A stretch of DNA of 64,000 nucleotides. Source: Prosapia bicincta (Eukaryota; Arthropoda; Insecta; Hemiptera; Cercopidae). The notes beneath the pieces were generated by a model. It did not search any database, was not told the origin of the DNA, and worked only from the letters and a program-made list of their open reading frames with translations. Below, in pieces: positions 32,161 to 42,847 of this stretch. Position numbers and translations under genes: made by a program. The DNA is taken from NCBI GenBank assembly GCA_036971475.1, contig JBAIZL010000001.1, positions 286,466,925 through 286,530,924 of the forward strand, in the 5' to 3' direction. The number at the start of each line of letters is the position of its first letter. Positions within the stretch are counted from its first letter, which is position 1.

Positions 32161-32534
32161 AACCTCCATAATCCGAGTCCGCTATATCGAGCTTCCGTTA
32201 AATTTGAGCCTATTTCGAGGAAGAAAATGATGAATCAGGCATCCAATAAATGTTGTTTGTAGTCATACGGTATGCAAAGGAAATAAGCCCGACTTCCGAA
32301 AATGTTTACATCAATACGTGTAAGTCCTCCTCATCCTTGCTGAACCTCAAACACAAAGGTCGGCTTTTAGATTAAATACTTGGGTCCAAATTTAGCAAGT
32401 ACAAAGAGTTTAAGCTTCTAATGGACATCGGAGGTTTTCATTAACTCGAGACAGAAGATATTTAACGTAAATCTAGAACACATCCACGCATTTTCCCGAT
32501 AAATACCGGTTATTTTTTTGGATAACCGAGATTG
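32161..32534. mobile_element. pogo/Tigger-like MITE, likely
   Basis: The left end reads AACCTCCATAATCCGAGTCC. The right end, on the minus strand, reads CAATCTCGGTTATCCAAAAA. Both match the AACCTC.ATAATCCGA theme of Tigger terminal repeats. The initial CAGT is missing on the left, perhaps eroded by the (TA)n. There is no transposase frame. It lies 14 kb from the longer pogo element and differs from it in terminal sequence. Confidence 0.55.
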
Positions 32535-35500
32535 TGACCACTGTTTTATCCTAATGGTTTGGAACCTATTTGGGCTAGATTAGAATATGAACTAGTACTT
32601 GCCTACAGTAATAGCTCCGCTTATTTCAAAACTAGAATCATTTTCTTTAGGCTCAACTATTTTTCTCTATTTTCTGATGAAACCTATAATAAAAGGTAAA
32701 CGTTAGAATGTAATGACTGTATTCTACTAAGATGGTTTTGTCTGGCGCTTCCAAATGTAACATTCCGTCATATTTCACACTTTATGGTCGCACAAATCAG
32801 CGACGAAAATGTTTGCAACTCCTGTATTATTCCTACAGACTAAGGTCCAAAGTATCGTATCTCAGATATGTCTGGATCACGCCAGGACTACTCATCACAA
32901 CACTGTCTGGTACTAAGACAATATGAGTGTAAATACATACATTGTGTATCTAGACAGATCCCAGCATCGGAGAAGACACGACCTAAGTACAAATGATAAA
33001 TACAGCAATATACAACTGGGTTTTTTTAATTGCTTGTAATTATCAAAGATAGCAAGCTTGTAAATTCAAGAGCACAACGTAAATTACAAATTTAATGGCA
33101 GAAACTGGTTTCATAGCAGGAGTTCTTTGAGTCATTAACCTAATGTTTTCGTGCGAAATACTTGTTTTACCGATGGCAAGGAAGTAACATGATCTGCGCA
33201 TGCGCAACTGTGTTCTATAAAGTATCAACGAGCTAAAGGCCAGGTATGTCAGATTTACTACTGTGTAACTCTAACATTCTACTAGAACTAATTTCTTTAG
33301 TAATTTTGGATAGTTCAATGTTTTTATCGGAACTCAACACACGTTTAATAGCAACATACTGTTATTTATTGAACACTTAAAGGGCTTCAGAGCTTGTTAC
33401 TTTTAAATGGAGGAAATATTACCCGAAAGGATTGCTTGGCCTTCTAAAGTGGGCATTCTAGAACAAGGAAGTTCACTAATGTATTTTCCTTCTGGGTTAT
33501 AAAACACACAATTATTTAGAAATATTTCTGGATTATTTATGCATTATCACATTTTTTCTAAATGTAACATGTTTTTATTTTAAGAAATCAAAAACAACAA
33601 TATTTTTAGCTCTTCATAAAAACTGCCGCAAACATAAAAATGTATTGTTTTGTTAAAACATAAATATTTCATTTATGTAAGTGTTTATTTACGAAAATGT
33701 CAACAACCATATTATTACTAAACAAGTAATAAAAACAGAAATGTTTTAAAGTCAATTGCTACTTGGGCAACACAGACAATTTTTTTCTGACTAATTTTTA
33801 TTAAATAATTACAAATAATACAAATAAGGTATAGTACCTTTGAGTAAAAACAGCTGTTCTACCACATAACCTATAACATAAAATCAGCTATTTTATGAAA
33901 TCATATGTTATAATTTATTTTAAGCCAAATGAAAAGAAACATATAGCATATTCCCCGTTTCGTGAAAGGTTTGATGCCCATATAAAACTAAAATTTACAT
34001 TTGGTCAATAATGATGAACTATTACATAGCAAATTCATCTTTTCATAGCAATGATGTCATCTCTAATTTTTGAAGGAGTAATTAAATTGCAATTTATAAA
34101 AATTCATACAATAAATACAAGGGAACAGCGCATCAGTTCATAGGTTATGTATTATTAACGTGCACTACATTCTTACAATTGCTGGTAATATTTTTGTACT
34201 CCTTATAAATTAAAAGTACACTGTAATACTTTTATTTATACAAGTGCATTTATTATCTACATTTTCTAGCATTAATGTTAATTGTTTTAATTCAGACTTT
34301 TATTAAACTGAGTGAATTAGAAATACAATTACTCCAGGTCAAATAAGTACTACTATAAAATGTACATCTTCACATTGGACAATTAGGAGAATATGTAAAC
34401 TTTACACTAATTTTTAAGTTTACTTGCTAAAAGATTATTGTATAAGTTAGAAAAAAAGTTTCTTACGATATCTTTTCTCCAGTTCTTTAACTGTTTCATA
34501 ATTATCGAATCGTCTATGATTAACTGAAGTAAAAATGGCATTAATAAGTGCTTAGTAAGATGTCTACAAAATTAATTTACGCAGTGAGTACTTGCATAGG
34601 CCGTGGACCGCTTCCAGATTTACTACGTTGAATCTGAATAACGATTTAGTCTATTTATATTCCTTAGTGATACACAAACCAGTGTGCTAATTGGTTGTCT
34701 TATCACATAACAAGATGCACGCACGCTTTGGCTGTCTGGTTTGTATCATCTTAAGATTATGTGTTGTCGCGCCAATTCTATAATTTCCTTTTTTTCAATT
34801 TTGCACCCGATATATATTTGATCATACTTTATAGTAATCAGGGTAATAAAATGTTTATCGCTTTGCCCTTTGCATTTGTATCTGTTCTTCACAAACTTGA
34901 TTTCATATCCTTTGTTTCAAATTTCATAAAATTATTTCGATAGTTGGAAGCATAAAGGATACACGGTACAACTAAATACACCTTATTGGTATATTTGAAA
35001 TTATGTTTGTATCACACATGAAAGCACCCACATACATACGCGCTCGTGAAGCACAAATATATACATGTATGCATACGTAAACATGAGCTGGTTTGAAGCT
35101 CTTATCTAACTTATAGAGTAGACCACGTAACCGTGCACTTGGCCTTGAGAGATCGCAGTAGGCGAGACAGGAGGTAGAGGGTCAGTATAAATACTTTCCT
35201 ACAAACATGAAAAGAGCTGTTAAAACAATGAATTTCATGAGGTGGTCAGTATTAGATAAATTGGATGATAAATTAGATTCCGTATGAAATAACAAACAAT
35301 CTTGAAATATTTTTAGATATATAGGATACAGATCCTTTTGATGTAGGCAACATTCTGAATAAGTATCATGTTTTAGGAAGTGTTATTACACGAGAAATCT
35401 CTCCAATTGCACGGTTCCGTGGTCCGCACTTTTACGTTGTTGTCTTTTTAAATATTAAGACTGGAATAAAACTCCCGAGCTAGTCTCTCTTTGTTTCTAA

Positions 35501-35922
35501 AAAAATGTAGTTGCTCTTTATAATGCCAATAATGTTAGCCCCATACAGTTAGGAATAATATACTCTGGTTGACAAAACGTTTAAGATGAATAAACATCAA
35601 AAATTAGAACTGTCACTTGGAACTTATATGTATGAGTATTAAATTTGTTTGTATTTATTAATATTGGTAGATTTTTTCTTGTTATATCTCTTTTATTTTA
35701 ATAAACACACCACAAGCAAAAATGTAATAGCCTAAGAGGTCTTACGTTTGTCACCAGATACATTCTCAGCGTTATCAAAGACTTCAGAATCATGTTTTAG
35801 ATTTCAAGATATTATGTTAATGAAGCTCAAATTTATCATAACGCTAACAATGTAACTGGCGGAAACCTTTAGACGTCACTTAAGTAAGTCCATTTTTTTT
35901 GTAATGTGTCTATTAGCTTTTG

Positions 35923-35970
<48 letters not shown>

Positions 35971-36141
35971 TAAGTTTATGTATTAATAATAACTATAATA
36001 ACAGACCCTTTTTAATCACCAACAAGAGACAGGGTGGAGCTCCAATAATTGGCCTACAAGACAGATACTGAAGACAGCACTACCTCTCAATAGACCTTCA
36101 TTTTCTCTAGGTTTATCTTTAGCAACAAAGAAAAAATAAAC
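32535..36141. other. AT-rich sequence, no gene seen
   Basis: This stretch holds one dispersed repeat copy (33847-33932), a (TA)n at 35924-35967 and many short frames without recognisable content. Confidence 0.5.
33847..33932 (+). repeat. Dispersed repeat with CAGCTGTT block, copy 3
   Basis: ACAGCTGTTCTACCACATAA is followed by CCTATAACATAAAATCAGCT and GAAATCATATGTTAT, matching copies 1 and 2 in order. Confidence 0.7.

Positions 36142-36219
<78 letters not shown>
36142..36219. repeat. (CT)n-(TA)n microsatellite
   Basis: About 19 bases of CT pass into about 59 bases of TA. Confidence 0.95.
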
Positions 36220-36221
<2 letters not shown>

Positions 36222-36525
36222 GTACAATATGTAATTTAAGAATATTTCTTATGTTTTTCTCCCAAAACTATTGTTAGCATTTGTAGGACCTTCATTACAT
36301 GTTACGTTACAGCACAACACATGCAACAGTGTTCCTGTGTAATGCTAATAATACACGATGGTTGAAGATTACTCTTGTAGAATTGTATGGAATGTTAGTT
36401 TAGTAAGTATTTTAGTATAAATATTGTAGCAATCAATATTGTATTATATATATATAAAATACGTTTTCTTGTTTAATAATTTAAAACAACATAGGTTATT
36501 CAAATACAAGAATATTTATTATTTT

Positions 36526-36574
36526 ATATCCAAAGCTTTTCGTTGGCAAACAGTACCAACATCATCAGGAATCT
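36526..36574 (-). ncRNA. Hammerhead-type ribozyme motif, PLE left arm
   Basis: On the minus strand: CTGATGA (36568-36562), one T (36561), stem II GTTGG (36560-36556) with CCAAC (36546-36542) around a 9-base loop, GAAA (36541-36538), then AGCTTT and GGATAT. Stem I is only about 4 bp here because the upstream base context differs from the right arm. Stem III is at most 2 bp. Such tiny-stem III hammerheads are known from PLEs and are thought to act as dimers. Confidence 0.65.
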
Positions 36575-37306
36575 TTTCAATATTTTTTATTTTATTTTGA
36601 AATTTATTTGTAGGATCTTTATGTATTTGACAAAATTGATTATCATTTATGTATTTTTCTGTTTTTGTTATGTGCTCATTTTTATCAATAATGACAATAG
36701 CATTACTTTTATCTGCCTTTACTGTAATAAGAATATTATTTTGTAATTTTTGTTTTAAATCTTTAATTTTTGAATATTGTTTCTTATGTGTTTTATTTAC
36801 TGTATTTTTTTAATCAATTTTTTATTTTCATAAGCTGCTTCAATTTTGGTATTTTCTTGTAAGCTTGTATTTAGTTTACTAATAGCTAGTTCTGTATCTA
36901 TTGTAATATTATTAATATTATTATTTATGTCTGTTTTTATGTTGGTTTTATTGTTTTCAAGTAGTTTTATTTCATTATTATTAAATCCAGTATTTGATAG
37001 ATTAACTACATTAAAGTGAAAATTATGATATTTAATTTCAGGTACATCTTTTATTTGTATTTCTAACTTCAAATTTTTAAGTTTTTTGTTTATTCTATTT
37101 ATTTTTATATTTCTAATTTTATTTATAAATAAATTGATTTTATTATATTTTTCTTCCCATTGTATGTATTGCATAATAGAAGCTAATTTTATATGTAGCT
37201 TATATATTTTAATCGTTAAAGTATTTTTCTTTTGATACAAGTTTTTAATTTCATTCTTAATGTTGTACTGATTCATATTCCTGATGATGTTGGTACTGTT
37301 TGCCAA
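36575..37306 (-). pseudogene. PLE ORF fragment: N-terminal region and start of RT domain
   Basis: PLEs encode a reverse transcriptase, usually followed by a GIY-YIG endonuclease. The 169-codon frame (37306-36797) is Lys/Asn/Ile-rich. Residues 99-119 contain VVNLSNTGFNNNEIKLLENN, resembling the NLS...E..LL block that precedes RT in PLE proteins. It stops at 36797, beside a run of seven A on the coding strand (36805-36811). In a different frame just downstream, codons across 36713-36675 read DKSNAIVIIDKNE, then a tyrosine- and aspartate-bearing stretch ending with KDPTNKF. This is the DKGNA.VV.D...Y....DPT block at the start of PLE RT. A one-base loss in the A run is the simplest explanation. 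The catalytic RT motifs and endonuclease are absent. The frame runs into the left arm. The apparent start codon lies within the right arm. Confidence 0.75.
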
Positions 37307-37323
37307 CGAAAAGCTTTGGATAT
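37275..37323 (+). ncRNA. Hammerhead-type ribozyme motif, PLE right arm (best copy)
   Basis: Stem I is ATATTC (37275-37280) with GGATAT (37318-37323), 6 bp with one G-U pair. The core box CTGATGA is at 37281-37287 and an extra T at 37288. Stem II is GTTGG (37289-37293) with CCAAC (37303-37307), perfect. GAAA is at 37308-37311, and a 2-bp A-U stem III closes around GC. Cleavage would be expected after 37317 (UUU, an allowed NUH). The only departure from the textbook core is the T between the box and stem II. No activity can be claimed from sequence alone. Confidence 0.7.
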
Positions 37324-37366
37324 AAAATAATAAATATTCTTGTATTTGAATAACCTATGTTGTTTT

Positions 37367-37368
<2 letters not shown>

Positions 37369-37407
<39 letters not shown>

Positions 37408-37530
37408 TTAGTATATACTTATCACTTTCACTTAAGAATATTACTTGGTATTTATGCGAGTTAACTTTCAATGACGGGCCTTGTCCTTATCATCGGACAT
37501 ACTGAACAGAGTTGTTGTAGACTGAGAGCT

Positions 37531-37592
<62 letters not shown>
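37369..37592. repeat. Two (TA)n tracts enclosing a 130-bp insert
   Basis: TA tracts lie at 37369-37403 and 37535-37592. The intervening 130 bases carry another box-hairpin-GAAA motif on the minus strand, so the insert may itself be a small retroelement end inserted within (TA)n. Confidence 0.85.
37456..37498 (-). ncRNA. Hammerhead-like motif inside (TA)n insert
   Basis: Minus strand: CCGATGA (a C for T change in the CTGANGA box), one T, AAGGAC, loop AAGGCCC, GTCATT, then GAAAG. The 6-bp stem has one G-A mismatch. GTTAACTCGC follows. Confidence 0.4.
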
Positions 37593-37596
<4 letters not shown>

Positions 37597-38425
37597 CAAA
37601 GTTATTAAAATCTAAAATAGATATACATATTTTTTGATGAGACGTTATATATTCTATGACTTCATTTAAAATGCATTTTTCTTCAAATTAAAATCAATAT
37701 ATGAAATGTTATAATAAATTTTATGTTTTAAAATATTGTTTTGGTTAACATATTTTTTACAGGTATAAGGTATTGCTTCACCTCAATACAAAAAGATATA
37801 ACCAAAGGTAGCTTTACGGCATATTGCTTTCACCTTTCAAGCTTACTTTATTACGTATTTGAACATAAAAACTATAAAAATGACGAAATAACTAGATTAC
37901 TAAATAAATGCCTAGTATAAAGTTTATTCACTCCAACGTTACAACCCCCATACTGTGTGCTCTGTATTTATCTTGACGCTGTAAAATTCGACAAACTTAT
38001 CACCGTAACCCACAACTTCGGTCATATTTTTATCATCATAAAAACACTGAGCACTTCTGCCTGGTGTTTTCGTTTTATAGCAAGTGCATTTTTATGTTTT
38101 TATGAATTTATTTTCACGTTGTAAACGCCTATAATGTAGACTTTGTGGCAAGATGGTACGATATAGAACGAATATCTCCTTGCATAATCGGAAAGAACAG
38201 CATTTACAAATAATCGATACTAACGTCAACACTCATAAAAGAGGTGTTTTGGGGAAAATATTTAAGAATTTATTAAGTCCCCCTGTTGAAGTTTTATTTT
38301 ACTGCGAATGTGTTGTGGTGTGACATTTTCGGAGAAGCTATTTCTTTGAGCTGAATCTACCATCGGCGCTACCTCGAGAAAATTCTTTTGCATCACATGG
38401 TTAAACCATCAAGCTATCTTTACAA

Positions 38426-38426
<1 letters not shown>
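37593..38426. other. AT-rich sequence, no gene seen
   Basis: There are no frames above 60 codons and no recognisable element between the (TA)n tracts. Confidence 0.5.
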
Positions 38427-38462
<36 letters not shown>

Positions 38463-38466
<4 letters not shown>

Positions 38467-38636
38467 CGTTTTCTTGTTTAATAATTTAAAACAACATAGG
38501 TTATTCAAATACAAGAATATTTATTAGTTTATCTCCAAAGATTTTCGTTGGTAAACAGTACCAACATCATCAGGAATGAAAATTTTCATAAATTAATAAA
38601 TATTCTTGTATTTGTGATAACCTATGTTGTTTTAAT
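38463..38636 (-). mobile_element. PLE terminal fragment, second copy
   Basis: ACGTTTTCTTGTTTAATAAT through CAAATACAAGAATATTTATT and the hammerhead region match the left arm of the 36.5-kb element. After CAGGAATGA the sequence jumps to an inverted piece of the same end (ATAAATATTCTTGTATTTG then AACCTATGTTG). No coding sequence remains. (TA)n flanks the left, and (CA)n then (TA)n the right, reaching 38719. Confidence 0.8.
38531..38578 (-). ncRNA. Hammerhead-type ribozyme motif, 38.5-kb copy
   Basis: Minus strand: CTGATGA (38573-38567), T, GTTGG, loop TACTGTTTA, CCAAC, GAAA, then ATCTTT and GGAGAT. Stem II is intact although the loop has a G-to-A change, and the linker changed from AGCTTT to ATCTTT. 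Stem I is weak, at about 3 bp. Confidence 0.6.

Positions 38637-38719
<83 letters not shown>
38637..38719. repeat. (CA)n-(TA)n compound microsatellite
   Basis: About 24 bases of CA followed by about 60 of TA. On the TG strand, TA lies 5' of TG. Confidence 0.95.
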
Positions 38720-38721
<2 letters not shown>

Positions 38722-40555
38722 TAAACTAGCTTTACTGTTATTCCCAACGAAACCCTGTGACGTTAAACTTTTAGCAGGACCGGACTTAGAATATTTATAA
38801 GAAACAATTTACAGAATCAAAACCTTCTGTAATAACAGTCTATTCGAAAACGATTTTGTGTCATTTTTTTAAACTACAATTCTATGTTAGGCAGGTAATA
38901 ATATTGCTAAGCTTAAACACAAAAATCTTGGGAAAATCTGTGGATATAAATGGTGAACCACTTAATGATTACTGGCAACTTAAGCCTCCAACATGAGCTA
39001 ATGTTTCACTTTGTGTCACAGAAAGAATTTAATGTGGACAGAGAGAAATAGCCAAGCTTTAAACATTGGCGAATACTTTTAATAATTCAGTGTTCTGAAA
39101 GCATTATCTGAATTTTAAAAAATTCGTAATTCATTTTGAAAATAGTTTGTTTATTGGTCGAATTTCGAAATGAAAGTTCAAACTGTTGATACAAAATCGT
39201 TTACAATGAAGACTTTAGGACACACTTGGGAATGTGACAAGTCTAGGATAGAGGGCCGACCGTATGTTCTAAGAGAGTGTTTCTATAGACAACCTTGTCT
39301 TGACATACACAAGGCACGTGCACCCACCAACTAGCGCGCACTCACACACACACACACACAAATACTTTAAAAGTTTTTTTATAAAACTCTATGTTAGTCT
39401 ATTGCTATATAATTACAAAGATAGGAAAAAATACCGTTTCCTAATGTGTAAAGTCATATTCTGAAGATCGTATTAATCGTGGGAGCAGTAATATAGTATA
39501 GTGTCATTTCACTTATCAATCGGTTAGCTTGCCTTGGACATATCTACGCAATGTTTTTTACAATCAAACGTACAGTAACCTGAAGAATCTGTAGCTACAT
39601 TATAATACTTTATGACGTATTGTATGTTATGGCACAACATTCTGGTTTGCCATAGAGATATTACTTACTGTATAAAGTTTCATCTGTGTTTACAAAGTGA
39701 AGTTATTTAGTGTGTTTACGTTTCTTTTTTTCAGTTTTGAGTTTACAGACCAAAGTTTTAATACGGTGCCCGAGCATTTCATACATCGCTAGTTACAATA
39801 TTTTGTCGCAGTTACGGCTTAATAGCTGTAACCGATCAATATAAATAATCGTTTTCTGTAAGAAAAGTTTGAACATTTTGTTTATAAAATGTTCACCATA
39901 TTTTTTAATTAAATTTGTGTAAAACCGTGAGGATAAGTTAGTAGATTCCTATAGTTAGGCTTAAATTTATTAACATGGGGTAAATGTTTGTTAAATCAAA
40001 AAATATATATTATACAGTTGTAAACTTATTAAGAATTTGCATTTTAAAGTTCCAATTTATTGCTTACTTACTTTACGTATACTTCGCTTCCCATCCCAGC
40101 TTTTTTTAAGGTAGAGAAATAATTTGGTGGCACAAAAGGGTTCGCGTCCAATAGAGGGGGTGAAATATACTAGGAAGGGGATACTTTGTCTTTAGTTAAT
40201 GACCCCTCTGTGTATATTGGAAGCACTTCATTACAGGGAAAGTCGCATAGTAAACGTTCGCTTTGACCAAAGAGGTTTAATGGACAATCAAGTCCTCCCC
40301 GAGCGTCTGTTTAAATATATAGCGTGGGGTGTTTGCACTGACAGGGCGGCGTTGGTTCTGCAAGAGTTACCGAGGGCCAGCGAAAGCTTCAGTTCTATTA
40401 AATACCTTCTTTGGATATCTTTTTATAACAGGGTAAAATATATAATACTACGTCAACATCTTTTTTAAAATCGAAACAATTGAAATTAGGTATTCGTTTC
40501 TACAGTAAAGTCAACAAAAATACTATGTTTATGATTTTACGTCTATTATTTATGG
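38720..40555. other. No supported gene; one 89-codon frame
   Basis: There is a short (CA)n at 39341-39360. A plus-strand frame at 40199-40468 (starting MTPLCILEALHYRESRIVNV) is less AT-rich than its surroundings, but I recognise no family and see no splice context. Confidence 0.4.
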
Positions 40556-41275
40556 AGTGTAAGATATCCATTTTAATATAACCAATAATGAAAGCAAAAA
40601 GATAGGTGTCTGCATAAATGAGGGAAAAACTAAATATATGAGTACAAGCAGAGGGCGTAGCAGTACGACTATAGATATCGATGGATATCCATTTGAAAAA
40701 GTAAAACGTTTCACATATTTGGTACACATAAAAGTCCACAAAAGAATAATGACAGCTAATAGAGCATACTTCGCAAATATAAAGCTTTTTAAAAGTAGGC
40801 TATTGTCTCAAACCACTAAGGTACGACTCTATAAAACCTTAATTCGGCCAGTCCTAACGTATGGAGCGGAGACGTGGACTTTAACGCCGCGATGAAAAAT
40901 CAGTTGTCATTGTTTGAGCATAAGCTTTTAAGAAAAAATTATGGTCCGGTCCACGATGTACAGACAAATGTGTGGAAGCTATAATGCCGAGTTGTATTCC
41001 TTATACAAAGACGCAAATGTGGTCCATTTTATTAAAACGCGACGTCTAGAATGGCCGGTCACATCATAAGAATGCCCACCAATAGAATGCCGAACAAACT
41101 TTTACATGGCACTATGATTGGCAAAAGAAGAGTTGGCCGACCAAGAAAACGATGGCTACATGACCTTGAGGAAGATTTAAGAGTACTCGGCATTACAGCA
41201 TGGAAACAGAAGGCTAAGGATATAAGTACATGGCGAGACATTGTCAAGGAAGCCAAGGCCCACCCCGGGTTGTAG
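40556..41275 (+). pseudogene. RTE-type LINE, C-terminal part of reverse transcriptase ORF
   Basis: RTE-clade LINEs encode an endonuclease and reverse transcriptase with a short C-terminal tail. A frame near 40600 reads INEGKTKYMSTSRG and continues to 40895 through KVRLYKTLIRPVLTYGAETW, the conserved region just past the RT core. The frame shifts at about 40892, continues as QLSLFEHKLLRK, shifts again in about 40970-40985, and again near 41051. The last segment (41051-41275) contains KRRVGRPRKRWLHDLEEDLR and ends AKAHPGL, the typical RTE C-terminus. All upstream domains are missing, so it is a dead 5'-truncated copy. Its last 110 bases start the tandem array that follows. Confidence 0.9.
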
Positions 41276-42286
41276 CGCTACATAGTAGAAGGGTACTCGG
41301 CATTACAGCATGGAAACAGAAGACAGGAGGCTAAGGACAGAAGTACATGGCGGAACATTGTTAAGGAAGCCAAGGCCCACCCCGGGTTGTAGCGCTACAT
41401 AGTAGAAGGGTACTCGGCATTACAGCATGGAAACAGAAGGCTAAGGATATAAGTACATGGCGAGACATTGTCAAGGAAGCCAAGGCCCACCCCGGGTTGT
41501 AGCGCTACATAGTAGAAGGGTACTCGGCATTACAGCATGGAAACAGAAGACAGGAGGCTAAGGACAGAAGTACATGGCGGAACATTGTTAAGGAAGCCAA
41601 GGCCCACCCCGGGTTGTAGCGCTACATAGTAGAAGGGTACTCGGCATTACAACATGTAAACAGAAGGATAAGGACAGAAGTACATGGCGAGACATTGTTA
41701 AGGAAGCCAAGGCCCACCCCGGGTTGTAGCGCTACATAGTAGAAGGGTACTCGGCATTACAACATGGAAACAGAAGGCTAAGGATATAAGTGCATGGCGA
41801 GACATTGTTAAGGAAGCCAAGGCCCACCCCGGGTTGTAGCGCTACATAGTAGAAGGGTACTCGGCATTACAGCATGGACACAGAAGGCTAAGGACAGAAG
41901 TACATGGCGGAACATTGTTAAGGAAACCAAGGCCCACCCCGGGTTGTAGCGCTACATAGTAGAAGGGTACTCGACATTACAGCATGGAAACAGAAGGCTA
42001 AGGACAGAAGTACATGACGGAACATTGTTAAGGAAGCCAAGGCCCACCCCGGGTTGTAGCGCTACATAGTAGAAGGGTACTCGGCATTACAGCATGGAAA
42101 CAGAAGGCTAAGGATATAAGTACATGGCGAGACATTGTTAAGGAAGCCAAGGCCCAAACCGGGTTGTAGCGCTACATAGTAGAAGGGTACTCAGCATTAC
42201 AGCATGGAAACAGAAGGCTAAGGACAGAAGTACATGGCGGAACATTGTTAAGGAAGCCAAGGCCCATCCCGGGTTTTAGCGCTACA
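41183..42286 (+). repeat. Ten tandem copies of the RTE LINE 3' terminus
   Basis: Units beginning GTACTCGGCATTACA start at 41183, 41293, 41410, 41520, 41637, 41747, 41857, 41967, 42077 and 42187. Eight units are 110 bp; units 2 and 4 are 117 bp because of an extra GACAGGA-type insertion. Units 1-2 and 3-4 are near-identical pairs, a 227-bp higher-order duplication. Each unit holds the last codons of the LINE (through AKAHPGL), a stop, and the 3' UTR GCGCTACATAGTAGAAG. Because 110 is not a multiple of three, no long frame runs through. Confidence 0.97.

Positions 42287-42318
<32 letters not shown>
42287..42318. repeat. (AGT)n tail of the RTE LINE
   Basis: About ten AGT triplets follow the last tandem unit. 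RTE elements end in short simple repeats, so this marks the true 3' end of the original insertion. Confidence 0.9.
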
Positions 42319-42631
42319 TGATATCCATGGACGTAGCGCAAGCGATTAATAATATACTAACATTGCCATGATGGGTCTCGTTTTTACAATGAATTTTGTA
42401 ATATTTAAACTTATTTTCTGTTAAAATATCAGTGATTTTATAACTTCCATTGATTGTTTTATTCTAAATTCGTGTATACTTATGTATGTTGTTTGTAAAC
42501 TGGATTTATTTATTTATGTATGTTGCTTGTAGCGGTTTGCTTTATTTATAACTTACATTACTTCTTATATTAAACAACTTCTTATACTTCTTATACTCTC
42601 TTGGAAGGGGAATGTATTTGGATGTAAACAC
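42319..42631. other. AT-rich sequence, no gene seen
   Basis: Only diffuse duplications such as TTATGTATGTTG (near 42480 and 42515) and CTTCTTATA (near 42560-42595) are visible. Confidence 0.45.
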
Positions 42632-42847
42632 AGTTTTTAACCGACTTCATAAAAGAAGGAGGTTCTATATTTGATCCGTTATTTGTTTCCTGTTTGTTCC
42701 ACCATAACTTTGGAAGTATTTAACCGATCAAAGTGATCTGTTTGTAAATGAAACAGGAAACCTTCCTTGTGGTTCCATTATACATCCCAATCCGTCTGAT
42801 TTGGAGACAATAAAACGCTGTTTAAAATTAAAAAAAAAAAAAAAAAA
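42632..42847 (+). mobile_element. Insect dispersed repeat starting TTTTTAACCGACTTC, with poly(A)
   Basis: The start TTTTTAACCGACTTC followed by AGAAGGAGGTTC, a block like CCATAACTTTGGAAG.ATTTAACCGAT, and AGGAAACCTTCCTTGTGGTTCC is a combination I know from repeats widespread in insect genomes. A run of 17 A at about 42831-42847 ends it, consistent with a retroposed tail. I cannot assign the class with certainty. Confidence 0.55.

Larger units (their letters stand above)
36455..37369 (-). mobile_element. Penelope-like element (PLE) remnant between inverted repeats
   Basis: Two arms of about 92 bases (36480-36572 and 37277-37369) are essentially identical in inverted orientation. They enclose a broken PLE coding fragment on the minus strand. 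Each arm contains a hammerhead-type motif pointing from the arm's inner end outward. The right side passes into (TA)n at 37369-37403. The sequence immediately left of the arm (GTTTTCTTGTTTAATAAT) is also present beside the related locus at 38463. PLEs carry pseudo-LTRs with hammerhead ribozymes and are often inserted as truncated, partly inverted copies, which fits this structure. Confidence 0.8.

Noticed and set aside
36543..36746. Plus-strand 67-codon hydrophobic frame that looks like a small membrane protein
   Set aside because: It is the antisense of the PLE RT fragment and its first residues come from the inverted arm shared with the frame on the other strand.
40199..40468. 89-codon frame before the RTE remnant as a gene
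   Set aside because: It does not match the LINE in any way I can see, has no recognisable motif, and cannot be tied to exons.
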